Shown piece by piece: positions 8,188 to 16,178 of a DNA stretch of 64,000 bases. The position numbers and the translations under genes were made by a program. The DNA is from Roseinatronobacter sp052379845. GTDB lineage: Bacteria; Pseudomonadota; Alphaproteobacteria; Rhodobacterales; Rhodobacteraceae. The notes below the pieces were generated by a model. The model was not told the origin of the DNA. It made no database searches and saw only the letters and a program-made list of their open reading frames with translations. Within the stretch, counting starts at the first letter, position 1, and each line of letters opens with the position of its first letter. The stretch is taken from NCBI GenBank assembly GCA_052379845.1, contig JBQTCF010000014.1, one strand, 5' to 3'.

Positions 8188-9729
8188 TCAGCGCCCTTTG
8201 AGCAAACCGCCCAGCACCCCGCGCATCAGGGCCTGCCCCGAACGTGACCCGATCTGGCGCGCGAAGGATTTGGCGAAAGCGTCCACAACGCTGTCGCCGC
8301 GCCGTGCAGGGGCCGTGGTCGGACGCGGGCGCGCACTGCCCCCGTCATAGCGGCGCGCGGCGTTGAACTCGCGGGTTTTCGGCGCCTCGGGGGCTTGGGC
8401 GGCGGCGACATGTTCGGCCTCCCTTGCGGCGGCCTCGGCGCGGCGTGCCAGCATTTCATGGGCGCTGTCACTGTCGATCATCTGTTCATATTTTCCCGCC
8501 AGCGGCGATTGCACCATCACCATGCGCCGCGCGCCATCGTCAATTGGTCCCATGGCGGATGCGGGCGGGCGGATCAGCGTGCGTTCGGCCATGCCCGGAC
8601 TGCCCTTGTCTTGCAAAAACGACGTCACAGCCTCGCCCACGCCGACATCGCGGATGGCATCGGCAATGTCAAAACGCGGGTTGGGCCGGTAGGTTTGCGC
8701 CGCACGGCGCAAGGCTTGCTGATCGCGCGCGGTAAAAGCGCGAAGGGCGTGTTGAATGCGGTTGCCCAACTGCCCCAGCACAGTATCGGGCACGTCATCG
8801 GGGTTCTGGGTCACGAAATAGACGCCCACCCCCTTGGACCGGATCAGCCGCGCCACGCGTTCAATCTTGTCCACCAGCGCACGCGGCGCGCCATTGAACA
8901 GCAAATGCGCCTCATCAAAGAAGAACACCAGCTTCGGCTTGTCGGGGTTGCCCACTTCGGGCAGGTCTTCAAACAATTGCGACAACAGCCACAGCAGGAA
9001 AGTTGCATATAGCTGTGGTGTGCGCATCAGCCGCTCGGCATGCAATATGCTGACATAGCCCCGCCCGTCGGGGGCATGACGCAGGAAATCCGACAAATCC
9101 AGCGCGGGTTCCGAAAAGAACGGCGCAGCGCCCTGATTTTCCAACACCAGCAACTTGCGCTGAATGGCCCCGATGCTGGCCGTGGTGACATTGCCATATT
9201 GCAAGGACACCGCGCGCTGATTGTCGCCCAGAAAATTCAGGATGGCGCGCAGGTCTTTCAGGTCCAGTATCGGCAGCCCTTCGTCATCTGAAATGCGGAA
9301 GGCCACGTTGATGACCCCTTCCTGCGCTTCGGTCAGCCCCAGCATGCGCGACAACAGCAAGGGGCCAACCTCTGCCAGTGTTGCGCGCACGGGGTGGCCG
9401 AACTCGCCAAAGAAATCCCAGAAAATCACAGGGCTGGCGCGGTAGCCATAGCCTGCCAGCGCGATCTTTTGGGCGCGCGCCTGCAAAAACCCCTTGTCGG
9501 TCCCCGCAAGCGCCATGCCCCCCACATCCCCCTTGATGTCGGTCAGGAACACGGGAACCCCGGCGTTGGAAAATTCCTCGGCCAGAATTTGCATGGTGAT
9601 CGTTTTGCCGGTGCCAGTGGCCCCCGCGATCAACCCGTGGCGGTTGCCATAGGCCAGTTTCAGCACCTGCGGGTCGCGGTAATCCGTGCCCCCGCCCCCG
9701 ACCAGAACCCGCGCCACGCCATCTACCAT
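8188..9729 (-). CDS. HerA-like DUF853 ATPase (YjgR family)
   Basis: 513-aa P-loop ATPase of the DUF853/YjgR family. It has Walker A GATGTGKTIT near residue 37, a Walker B-like segment LVFFFDEAHLLF, and a FTSK/HerA-type arrangement with YFVTQNPDDVP. The C-terminal ~90 residues are Ala/Arg-rich and probably disordered before a short conserved tail ending in GGLLKGR. Related proteins are annotated as putative DNA helicases, but no reaction has been clearly assigned. It stands alone, with a clear ribosome binding site (GGGGTAAAG) before the ATG. Confidence 0.85.
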   Translation of the reverse strand: MVDGVARVLVGGGGTDYRDPQVLKLAYGNRHGLIAGATGTGKTITMQILAEEFSNAGVPVFLTDIKGDVGGMALAGTDKGFLQARAQKIALAGYGYRASPVIFWDFFGEFGHPVRATLAEVGPLLLSRMLGLTEAQEGVINVAFRISDDEGLPILDLKDLRAILNFLGDNQRAVSLQYGNVTTASIGAIQRKLLVLENQGAAPFFSEPALDLSDFLRHAPDGRGYVSILHAERLMRTPQLYATFLLWLLSQLFEDLPEVGNPDKPKLVFFFDEAHLLFNGAPRALVDKIERVARLIRSKGVGVYFVTQNPDDVPDTVLGQLGNRIQHALRAFTARDQQALRRAAQTYRPNPRFDIADAIRDVGVGEAVTSFLQDKGSPGMAERTLIRPPASAMGPIDDGARRMVMVQSPLAGKYEQMIDSDSAHEMLARRAEAAAREAEHVAAAQAPEAPKTREFNAARRYDGGSARPRPTTAPARRGDSVVDAFAKSFARQIGSRSGQALMRGVLGGLLKGR

Positions 9730-9807
9730 AATCTTTACCCCGTTTACCTGAACCGTGGCAAAAGATTATTCCGAAACGCCCGCCGGTGGAAAGGCTATCT
9801 TAACCAT

Positions 9808-9903
9808 TTTGGCCCATTTTCAACCCTGCGCACCCGGCTTGATGATCGGCGGGTGCGCGTCCTCCCTGTCAGACTGGCCGCACCTGTGGGTGCGGCCTTT
9901 TTT
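9808..9903 (+). ncRNA. Candidate small RNA with two stem-loops and terminator
   Basis: A + strand intrinsic terminator (GGCCGCACC at 9876-9884, GGTGCGGCC at 9889-9897, then six T) lies in the divergent gap between the minus-strand DUF853 gene and the + strand IalB gene. No + strand protein gene lies before it. A second stem (GCGCACCCG at 9828-9836 with CGGGTGCGC at 9850-9858) precedes it. The linker carries CCTCCC, a C-rich anti-Shine-Dalgarno-like motif of the kind reported in Rhodobacter CcsR-type sRNAs. No clear promoter was recognised, and the 5' end is a guess. Confidence 0.4.
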
Positions 9904-9998
9904 ATGGCCCGGGCGCATGGGGCCATTGCGCTGAAACAAGCCCAAAAAAACATGTCACATTGCCGCGGTGCAGATGACAATCCAGTGAGGATTTCCTG

Positions 9999-10027
9999 TT
10001 GACGCAGTGTTTCTTTCCCCCTACGGT
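9999..10027 (+). promoter_or_regulatory. Candidate promoter of the 10034-10107 RNA
   Basis: TTGACG (9999-10004) is separated by exactly 17 bp from TACGGT (10022-10027). The -35 element is close to the sigma-70 consensus and the -10 element is weak. A start near 10034 would give a short RNA ending at the terminator at 10083-10107. Confidence 0.4.
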
Positions 10028-10033
10028 ATGCGC

Positions 10034-10107
10034 AATCGTCGGCCGGTCCGACAGGGAGATAAAAACAAGAACCAACACGAATAGGGGCCTTCGGGCCCTT
10101 ATTTTAA
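10034..10107 (+). ncRNA. Candidate ~74-nt small RNA
   Basis: Between a plausible promoter and a strong intrinsic terminator there is no ORF. The predicted transcript has a short 5' hairpin (TCGGCC/GGTCCGA region) and an unstructured A-rich stretch (GATAAAAACAAGAACCAA). It ends in a stem closed by a UUCG tetraloop (stem 10082-10089 with 10094-10101) and T-rich sequence. The layout (structured 5' end, single-stranded A-rich middle, terminator) is that of an Hfq-type sRNA. It could instead be an attenuated leader of the IalB gene at 10242. Confidence 0.45.
10082..10107 (+). terminator. Intrinsic terminator with UUCG tetraloop
   Basis: Stem TAGGGGCC/GGCCCTTA, with one G-U pair, closed by the tetraloop TTCG and followed by TTTT and AT-rich sequence. 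It ends the candidate RNA upstream of the IalB gene. Confidence 0.65.
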
Positions 10108-10241
10108 TTGGCCCCGTCCCCGTGCATTTCTTAGCCCCCTTATGCCTGTTCACTGCTGCGTGTCGCCGTTTTTTTTCGACTGACACAAGGTGTGTGTCGT
10201 GCTAGGACGCATCAAGAAAACGAGCATCCAAGGATCAAGGC

Positions 10242-10847
10242 ATGTCCAGAACCCATACCCTTTTTTCGACCATCGCATCTGTTGCGGCGTTTGCGGCACT
10301 GATGGGCAGCCCCGCAGCAATGGCGCAGACAACCACCACCACGGATTCGCCAAGTTCGGCCTTGTCCACCGGAGAGGTGATTGGCGAGGAAATGGGCGAT
10401 GGCAGCTATATCGGCAACACGCATGGCGACTGGGAACTGGTCTGTGTGGAAAACCCCGATGGCGAAGACCCTTGCCAGATGTATCAGTTGCTGCGCGACG
10501 GCGAAGGCAACGCCACAGCCGAAATCACGCTGTTCCCGCTGCCCCCGGGCCAGGAAGCTGCTGCTGGCGCAACCATTCTGACCCCGCTGGAAACGCTGCT
10601 GACCGCGCAACTGATCATGCAGGTGGATGAAGGGTCGGCCAAGCGCTATCCGTTCACCTTCTGCACGGTTGTAGGTTGCATCGCGCGTGTGGGCTTCACC
10701 GCCGAGGAAGTGGACGCCTTCCGCCGTGGGGCACGCGCAGTGTGGCAGGTAGTGCCTGTGGGCGCGCCCGACCAGCCGATTGATTTGTCAATGTCGCTGA
10801 CGGGTTTCACCGCAGCCTTCAACGAACTTTCGGAACAACTGCCCTGA
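10242..10847 (+). CDS. Invasion-associated locus B (IalB) family periplasmic protein
   Basis: 201-aa secreted protein with a Sec signal peptide ending near AAMAQ (residues 25-29), so it should be periplasmic. The mature part contains the IalB-family core starting GDWELVC, with paired cysteines (CVENPDGEDPC and CTVVGC) that may form disulphides. Named after the Bartonella erythrocyte-invasion protein, the family is common in free-living alphaproteobacteria. There its job is unknown, so pathogenicity should not be inferred. A strong terminator follows the gene. A second, divergent family member lies at 41918-42457. Confidence 0.85.
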   Translation: MSRTHTLFSTIASVAAFAALMGSPAAMAQTTTTTDSPSSALSTGEVIGEEMGDGSYIGNTHGDWELVCVENPDGEDPCQMYQLLRDGEGNATAEITLFPLPPGQEAAAGATILTPLETLLTAQLIMQVDEGSAKRYPFTFCTVVGCIARVGFTAEEVDAFRRGARAVWQVVPVGAPDQPIDLSMSLTGFTAAFNELSEQLP

Positions 10848-10877
10848 TCCAGGCGCAGCTTCCCGCCCGCAGACAGG

Positions 10878-10904
10878 CCCGGTCCCCAAGGACCGGGTCT
10901 TTTT
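10878..10904 (+). terminator. Terminator of the IalB gene
   Basis: A perfect 8-bp stem CCCGGTCC/GGACCGGG with loop CCAA is followed by TCTTTTT. It lies 30 bp after the IalB stop codon. Confidence 0.85.
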
Positions 10905-10987
10905 GCTGACACCCCCTTGGCTTCCGGCGGGCAGGCCCGCTACAGTCGCGCATAATCCAAACGTGCGAAGAACCTGAAGGGGGGGCC

Positions 10988-12481
10988 ATGACCAGTTCTG
11001 AAATCCTGAAACGCGCCGGGCTTGCGCACATGACAACAGGCGGCGATCTGGCTGTCCATTCGCCGATTGATGGCGCCGAAGTGGCGCGCGTCCAGCAAAC
11101 CCCGCCACAGGACATGCCCGCAATCCTTGCGCGCGCGGCAGCCGCGTTCAAACACTGGCGCAGCGTGCCCGCGCCGCGGCGGGGCGAGTTGGTGCGCCTG
11201 CTGGGCGAGGAATTGCGCAACGCCAAGGACGCACTTGGCGCGGTGGTCACCCTGGAAGCAGGCAAGATCACCTCTGAGGGGTTGGGCGAAGTTCAGGAAA
11301 TGATCGATATCTGCGATTTTGCCGTCGGCCTGTCGCGGCAATTATACGGCCTGACCATTGCCAGCGAACGCCCCGGCCACAGGATGATGGAAACCTGGCA
11401 CCCGTTGGGGCCAACAGCTGTTATCACGGCGTTCAACTTTCCAGTGGCGGTATGGTCGTGGAACACGGCCCTTGCGCTGGTCTGCGGCAATCCCGTGATC
11501 TGGAAACCGTCCGAGAAGACACCGCTGACGGCCATGGCATCGATGGTGGCAATGCGCCGTGCGCTTGCGCGCTTTGGCGAGGATGCGCCCGACGGGTTGG
11601 TGCAACTGGTCATTGGCGGGCCGGAGCTGGGCGCGGCCCTTGTCGAAAGCCCGGATGTGGCGCTGGTTTCCGCAACCGGGTCCACACGCATGGGCCGCAT
11701 CGTCGCGCCGAAGGTGGCGCAGCGGTTCGGGCGGTCCATTCTGGAACTGGGCGGCAATAACGCCATGATCGTGGCCCCGTCTGCTGATCTGGACATGGCG
11801 GTGCGCGCGATTGTGTTTTCGGCGGTGGGCACGGCGGGGCAGCGCTGCACGTCCTTGCGCCGCCTGATTGTGCACCGCTCCATTCGCGCCGAATTGCTGG
11901 AAAAGCTGAAGCTCGCCTATGCGACACTGCCAGTTGGTGACCCGCGCGATGCGGGCACGCTGGTTGGCCCGCTGATTGACATGGCCAGCCGCGACCGGAT
12001 GCTGGACGCGCTGGCGCAGGCCCGCGCGCAAGGGGGCATTGTCCATGGCGGCACCCCCTGCGAAGGCGTGGCAGGCGGGGCCTATGTGACCCCGGCCATT
12101 GTCGAGATGCCCGCGCAAAGCGCCATTGTGAAAACCGAAACCTTCGCGCCAATCCTGTATGTCATGGATTATGAGACGCTGGATCAGGCGATAGCGTTGC
12201 AAAACGACGTGCCCCAAGGGCTGTCATCGTGCATTTTTACCCTGAACCTGCGCGAAGCGGAAACATTCCTGTCCGCAGTCGGGTCCGATTGCGGGATTGC
12301 CAATGTCAATATCGGCCCGTCAGGTGCCGAAATCGGCGGGGCGTTCGGCGGCGAGAAGGAAACCGGCGGCGGGCGCGAAAGCGGGTCGGACGCGTGGAAA
12401 GCCTATATGCGCCGCGCCACGAACACGATCAATTATTCCGCGCATCTGCCGCTGGCCCAAGGGGTCAAGTTTGACATCTGA
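10988..12481 (+). CDS. amaB: Aldehyde dehydrogenase, ALDH7/aminoadipate-semialdehyde type
   Basis: 497-aa NAD-dependent aldehyde dehydrogenase. The catalytic nucleophile is Cys287 in GTAGQRCTS, with the glycine-rich ATGSTRMG and the general-base region LELGGNNAMIV before it. The overall sequence and the QRCTSLRRL block resemble ALDH7 (antiquitin), which oxidises L-2-aminoadipate-6-semialdehyde. The next gene, overlapping by 11 bp, is a DAO-fold amine oxidase. The pair matches the pipecolate branch of lysine degradation (amaB/amaA). The ALDH family is firm; the substrate rests on resemblance and context. The ribosome binding site lies in GAAGGGGGGGCC before the ATG. Confidence 0.8.
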   Translation: MTSSEILKRAGLAHMTTGGDLAVHSPIDGAEVARVQQTPPQDMPAILARAAAAFKHWRSVPAPRRGELVRLLGEELRNAKDALGAVVTLEAGKITSEGLGEVQEMIDICDFAVGLSRQLYGLTIASERPGHRMMETWHPLGPTAVITAFNFPVAVWSWNTALALVCGNPVIWKPSEKTPLTAMASMVAMRRALARFGEDAPDGLVQLVIGGPELGAALVESPDVALVSATGSTRMGRIVAPKVAQRFGRSILELGGNNAMIVAPSADLDMAVRAIVFSAVGTAGQRCTSLRRLIVHRSIRAELLEKLKLAYATLPVGDPRDAGTLVGPLIDMASRDRMLDALAQARAQGGIVHGGTPCEGVAGGAYVTPAIVEMPAQSAIVKTETFAPILYVMDYETLDQAIALQNDVPQGLSSCIFTLNLREAETFLSAVGSDCGIANVNIGPSGAEIGGAFGGEKETGGGRESGSDAWKAYMRRATNTINYSAHLPLAQGVKFDI

Positions 12482-13763
12482 CGGGCCGGGGCTGTGGGCC
12501 GACACCGCCCCGCCAGCCCCCCACACCCCGGCGCTGACTCATGCGGCCCACGCCGATATCGCCATTATCGGGGCGGGGTATACCGGGCTGTCGGCGGCAG
12601 TGCATGCGGCGGCGCATGGGGTGCGCGTTGTCGTGCTGGACGCAGCCCAGATCGGGGCTGGCGGTTCGGGGCGCAATGTGGGGCTGGTCAATGCGGGGCT
12701 TTGGCTGGCCCCAGATGAGGTGATGTCGCGCGCCGGTCCCGACCATGGCGCGCGCCTGTTGCAGGCGCTGGCCGATGGCCCCGCGCTGGTCTGGCAGATT
12801 GCCCGAACCCACGATCTGCCCTGCGAAGCCAGCCCGACAGGGACATTGCACTGCGCCCCCGACAGCGCGGGACACCGTGCGCTTCAGGATCGCGCCGCGC
12901 AATGGCAAGCAAATGGGGCGGATGTCTGCGTGCTGGATGGCGCGCAAACCGCGCATAAAACCGGCAGCAGCGCCTATTGCGCGGCCTTGTTCGATCCGCG
13001 TGCCGGGACCATTCAGCCCCTTGCCTATGCACGCGGACTGGCGCGCGCAGCCCAACGGACGGGGGCACAGATCCACACAGACAGCCCTGTCAGCGCAATC
13101 ACGCGCAGCCGCGATGGCTGGCGCATTGCAACTGCATACGGGTCTGTGCAGGCCGCGCGCGTCATCCTTGCGACCAATGCGGCCTCAACCGGGGTGGTGG
13201 GCCAGATACGGCGGGAACTGGCGATCCTGCCCTATTTCAATTTCGCAACGCCCCCCCTGCCCGAAGACCTGCGCAACACAATCCTTCGGGATCGCGCAGG
13301 GGCATGGGATACGCGCAAGATCCTGACATCGTTCCGGCTGGACGCGGCGGGGCGGTTCATCATCGGGTCGGTCGGGCAATTGGGGCGGCTGGACCATGCG
13401 GCACATCATGGCTGGGCCATGCGGCGTATGGCGCAGCTGTTCCCACAGCTTCAGGGGCAACGTTTCACGCATGGATGGTGGGGGCGTATTGGCACCACCC
13501 CCGATGCCCTGCCCCGCCTGCACAAGATAGCCCCTGATATCTGGTCGATTTCGGGCTATAACGGGCGTGGCATCGCACCGGGCACGGTTTTCGGGCAGAT
13601 GCTGGCCAATCTGCTGCGCGACGCAGTATCCGTGCAGGATATTCCGCTGCCCCTGACAGAATGCAGGCCTGACCACCTGCGCAGCCTGCGCGAAATTACC
13701 TTTCGGGCAGGATCGGCGGTGATGCATATGGTTCAGGCCCGCGGGCCGCGCACTGGCCCGTAA
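12471..13763 (+). CDS. amaA: FAD-dependent oxidoreductase, probable L-pipecolate oxidase
   Basis: 430-aa DAO-fold flavoprotein with the dinucleotide motif IIGAGYTGLS at residues 32-41 and a C-terminal FAD-contact block (ISGYNGRGIAPGTVFGQ). I chose a TTG start at 12471. AAGGGG (12459-12464) lies six bases before it, inside the end of the preceding gene, and no ATG or GTG occurs nearby in frame. It likely oxidises a cyclic or secondary amino acid to an imine that opens to the semialdehyde used by the neighbouring dehydrogenase. L-pipecolate is the best guess, and a related amine is possible. Confidence 0.72.
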   Translation: MTSDGPGLWADTAPPAPHTPALTHAAHADIAIIGAGYTGLSAAVHAAAHGVRVVVLDAAQIGAGGSGRNVGLVNAGLWLAPDEVMSRAGPDHGARLLQALADGPALVWQIARTHDLPCEASPTGTLHCAPDSAGHRALQDRAAQWQANGADVCVLDGAQTAHKTGSSAYCAALFDPRAGTIQPLAYARGLARAAQRTGAQIHTDSPVSAITRSRDGWRIATAYGSVQAARVILATNAASTGVVGQIRRELAILPYFNFATPPLPEDLRNTILRDRAGAWDTRKILTSFRLDAAGRFIIGSVGQLGRLDHAAHHGWAMRRMAQLFPQLQGQRFTHGWWGRIGTTPDALPRLHKIAPDIWSISGYNGRGIAPGTVFGQMLANLLRDAVSVQDIPLPLTECRPDHLRSLREITFRAGSAVMHMVQARGPRTGP

Positions 13764-13764
13764 G

Positions 13765-13810
13765 GCTAGCGCATGTAGCGTTCATTGGCATTCACCCCAT
13801 GTGCGCTAGC
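13765..13810. repeat. Long inverted repeat (GCTAGCGCATG ... ATGTGCGCTAGC)
   Basis: GCTAGCGCATG (13765-13775) is mirrored by ATGTGCGCTAGC (13799-13810) with a small bulge and a ~23-nt loop. It starts directly after the stop codon of the oxidase gene, and no T-run follows. It may be a bidirectional transcript-end structure between convergent genes. Confidence 0.45.
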
Positions 13811-13820
13811 TTATTGATTT

Positions 13821-13866
13821 CGCTGGTTCGAGAAGCTCAGAACCGGTTCCCACTTCTGAGCAACCT
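13821..13866. repeat. Intergenic palindromic element (AACCGGTTCCCACTT core)
   Basis: GCTCAGAA (13835-13842) and TTCTGAGC (13854-13861) form a perfect 8-bp stem around CCGGTTCCCAC. The core AACCGGTTCCCACTT matches AACCAGGTCCCACTT at 61851-61865 at 13 of 15 positions, which is also framed by a perfect stem. Elements of this form are recalled as common between genes in alphaproteobacteria. A copy count cannot be made from this window. Confidence 0.45.
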
Positions 13867-13869
13867 GCT

Positions 13870-15132
13870 TTAGCTGTCATGGGCCAGAAATTCCAGCACC
13901 ATGGCGGCGGTCCATGTGAACTGCCCCCCGCCCAGGGCTTCGCCGGTCATGGGGTCATAATACTCGGCAAAGCCGCCCTTATGGATCAATTCCAGACTGT
14001 CGGCGGAAATGCGTGCGGCGGTGCGCCCCTGCCCCGCACGCGCCAGCCCATCAGCGATCATGTAATTTACCACCAGCCAGACAGGACCACGCCAGTAGCG
14101 TTTGGCGTCAAAACGCGCATCCTGCGGGGGGTGACTGGCCACAGTGTAACGGGTGCCGTGGCCGTCAATTGTTGCGGCAATGCGCGCGGCGCGTTCGGGG
14201 GGAATGGCACAGAACGCCGCCAGAATTCCCCCAACGGATGGACTGTCAATCAACTGCCCGGTGATACGATCGCGGCACAGATACTGCCCATGTCCATCTG
14301 ACCAAAGGCTTTCCATCGCAGCCAGCCCCCGCGCTGCATAGCGACGGTTTTCATCTGCAAGCGCGTCATCGCCCACTTGTGCGGCCAGGTCGGCAAGGTC
14401 TGCGCAGGACCGGATAAGAATTGCGTTGAACCCGGGGTCCACCACCTGAAACGGGGACGCGTCATGCATTTTTGACGTGTCCCAATCCAGACTGCGGAAA
14501 TGTTCGACAAGCCACAGATAGCGGTCATATTGTTCCTTGGTGGGCCGGTGCGACGGGTCTGCGTGCAAGGTGTCGCGTCGTGTATAAGGCGCGATGCCTT
14601 CGGTAGGAACCCGCGCAAACGGGTCGTCCCAGTCCACGGAATTGTCGCGCCCCGCTTCCCACGGGTGCAAAATGGCCACCAGCCCTTCGCCCTGCGGGTC
14701 GCGGGTCGCATAGAACCAGCGGTGCCAGGCGGCCACTTTCGGCAACAGGGCACGCACACGCGCGGTTGCGGCAGCTTGGTCCTGCGCACGGTCAAACAAC
14801 CGTTTCAGTGCAAACCCGGCAACTGCGGGTTGCGTTATCCCCGATGTGGGCACAGGCCGGTTCGTCCCCCAGACCAGCGGGCCAGGGAAATAGCCATCAT
14901 CCATCTGGTGGAAAATAATATGCGGCACCATCCCGCAGGGCCATTGATGGCCAAACAGCGTTTCAATTTCCGTCCAGGCGCGGGCTTCGTCAAAATGGCA
15001 CTGGCCAAGGGCCGTCAGGCAGCTGTCCCAGTTCCATTGGAACGGATACAGCCCCTTGGTGGGCACAGTATACTGGCCCCTGTCGTTGATTTTCAGAATA
15101 TCGATTGCGGCAGTGCGCAGCGCGTCTGTCAT
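13870..15132 (-). CDS. GH63/MGH1-like glycoside hydrolase
   Basis: 420-aa protein of the (alpha/alpha)6-barrel type (GH63/GH37/MGH1-like). An N-terminal WDS signature is at residues 35-37 in QWNWDSCLTALG, and a conserved YWRGPVWLVVNYMI block lies near the C-terminus. Related bacterial enzymes hydrolyse mannosyl- or glucosylglycerate. There is no signal peptide, so it should act in the cytoplasm on an imported sugar. It overlaps the ABC ATPase gene by 4 bp and closes a cluster of a LacI regulator, a binding protein, two permeases and an ATPase. The substrate is not proven. Confidence 0.72.
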   Translation of the reverse strand: MTDALRTAAIDILKINDRGQYTVPTKGLYPFQWNWDSCLTALGQCHFDEARAWTEIETLFGHQWPCGMVPHIIFHQMDDGYFPGPLVWGTNRPVPTSGITQPAVAGFALKRLFDRAQDQAAATARVRALLPKVAAWHRWFYATRDPQGEGLVAILHPWEAGRDNSVDWDDPFARVPTEGIAPYTRRDTLHADPSHRPTKEQYDRYLWLVEHFRSLDWDTSKMHDASPFQVVDPGFNAILIRSCADLADLAAQVGDDALADENRRYAARGLAAMESLWSDGHGQYLCRDRITGQLIDSPSVGGILAAFCAIPPERAARIAATIDGHGTRYTVASHPPQDARFDAKRYWRGPVWLVVNYMIADGLARAGQGRTAARISADSLELIHKGGFAEYYDPMTGEALGGGQFTWTAAMVLEFLAHDS

Positions 15133-16166
15133 GCGATGGCCTTTTGTGTTGCAGGGTCAAACCAGCGAATGCGGTCGGGAACGGGCGCAAGGGTGATCAC
15201 CTGCCCCGGGGTGATGTGGCGGTCGCTGTCCAGCACGGCGCGAAACGGCTGGCCTGCCACTTGCGCGGTCACCAGCGTATGCGGCCCAAGGGGTTCAACC
15301 ACGCGCACCTCGGCGCGCAGGCCCGTGTCGGAGGGGTGCAGGTCTTCGGGTCGGATGGCGAATTCGGCAGCTGGCCCCTGCGGCCCCGCGAAACTCTGGC
15401 CCGCCACCTGCCAGCGCCCTGCCCCTTCGGGTTTGGCAGGCAGGAAATTCATCGGCGGGTTGCCAATGAAACTGCCCACAAACCGCGCGGCAGGGTTGCG
15501 GTAGACTTCGGTCGGGCGGTCGGCCTGCACGATATAGCCGCCATTCATCACACTGATCCGGTCGGCCAGCGACATGGCTTCGACCTGATCATGGGTGACA
15601 TAAATAGTCGTGGTTTTCGATTCCGCCAACACGCCCTTCAACTCGGCGCGCATTTCCAGCCGCAGCAGCGCATCCAGATTGGACAGCGGTTCATCCATCA
15701 AAATAACATCCGGTTCCATGGCCAACGCGCGCGCCACAGCCACACGCTGGCGCTGCCCACCCGACAATTCCCCCGAATAGCGCTTCAGCAACTGCTCGAT
15801 ATGCATCAACCCGGCAGTGCGGCGCACACGGCGGTCCACTTCGGATGACGCGACCTTGGCCATGCGCAACCCGAAGGCGATGTTTTCAAACACTGTCAAA
15901 TGCGGGAACACGGCGTAATTCTGGAACACCATCGAAATGCCGCGCGCGCGCGGTGGCAAATGGTCCACCCGCCGCCCCCCGATCCAGACCTCGCCCTGAC
16001 TGGGGGTTTCCAGCCCTGCGATGATGCGCAAAAGCGTGGTCTTGCCGCAGCCCGACGCGCCCAGAAGCACCATGAATTCCTGATCGGCAATGGTCAGGTC
16101 CACCGAATGCAGCGCCGTGAAGGCGCCAAAATCCTTGGCCACACCTTTGATGACAATCTCGGCCAT
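15129..16166 (-). CDS. ABC transporter ATP-binding protein, MalK/UgpC type
   Basis: 345-aa ATPase of the CUT1 carbohydrate importers. Walker A GASGCGKTT is at residues 36-44, with the Q-loop in MVFQNYAVFPHLT, signature LSGGQRQRVAVARAL and Walker B VILMDEP. A C-terminal TOBE/OB regulatory domain covers roughly the last 100 residues (FVGSFIGNPPMNF...). It should energise the two permeases encoded just upstream, from which it is separated by 12 bp. It overlaps the downstream hydrolase gene by 4 bp. Confidence 0.93.
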   Translation of the reverse strand: MAEIVIKGVAKDFGAFTALHSVDLTIADQEFMVLLGASGCGKTTLLRIIAGLETPSQGEVWIGGRRVDHLPPRARGISMVFQNYAVFPHLTVFENIAFGLRMAKVASSEVDRRVRRTAGLMHIEQLLKRYSGELSGGQRQRVAVARALAMEPDVILMDEPLSNLDALLRLEMRAELKGVLAESKTTTIYVTHDQVEAMSLADRISVMNGGYIVQADRPTEVYRNPAARFVGSFIGNPPMNFLPAKPEGAGRWQVAGQSFAGPQGPAAEFAIRPEDLHPSDTGLRAEVRVVEPLGPHTLVTAQVAGQPFRAVLDSDRHITPGQVITLAPVPDRIRWFDPATQKAIA

Positions 16167-16178
16167 CGGCCCTCCTTT

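Noticed and set aside
10242..10847. Virulence factor based on the name 'invasion-associated locus B'
   Set aside because: The family is widespread in free-living alphaproteobacteria, and nothing else in the window suggests host invasion.
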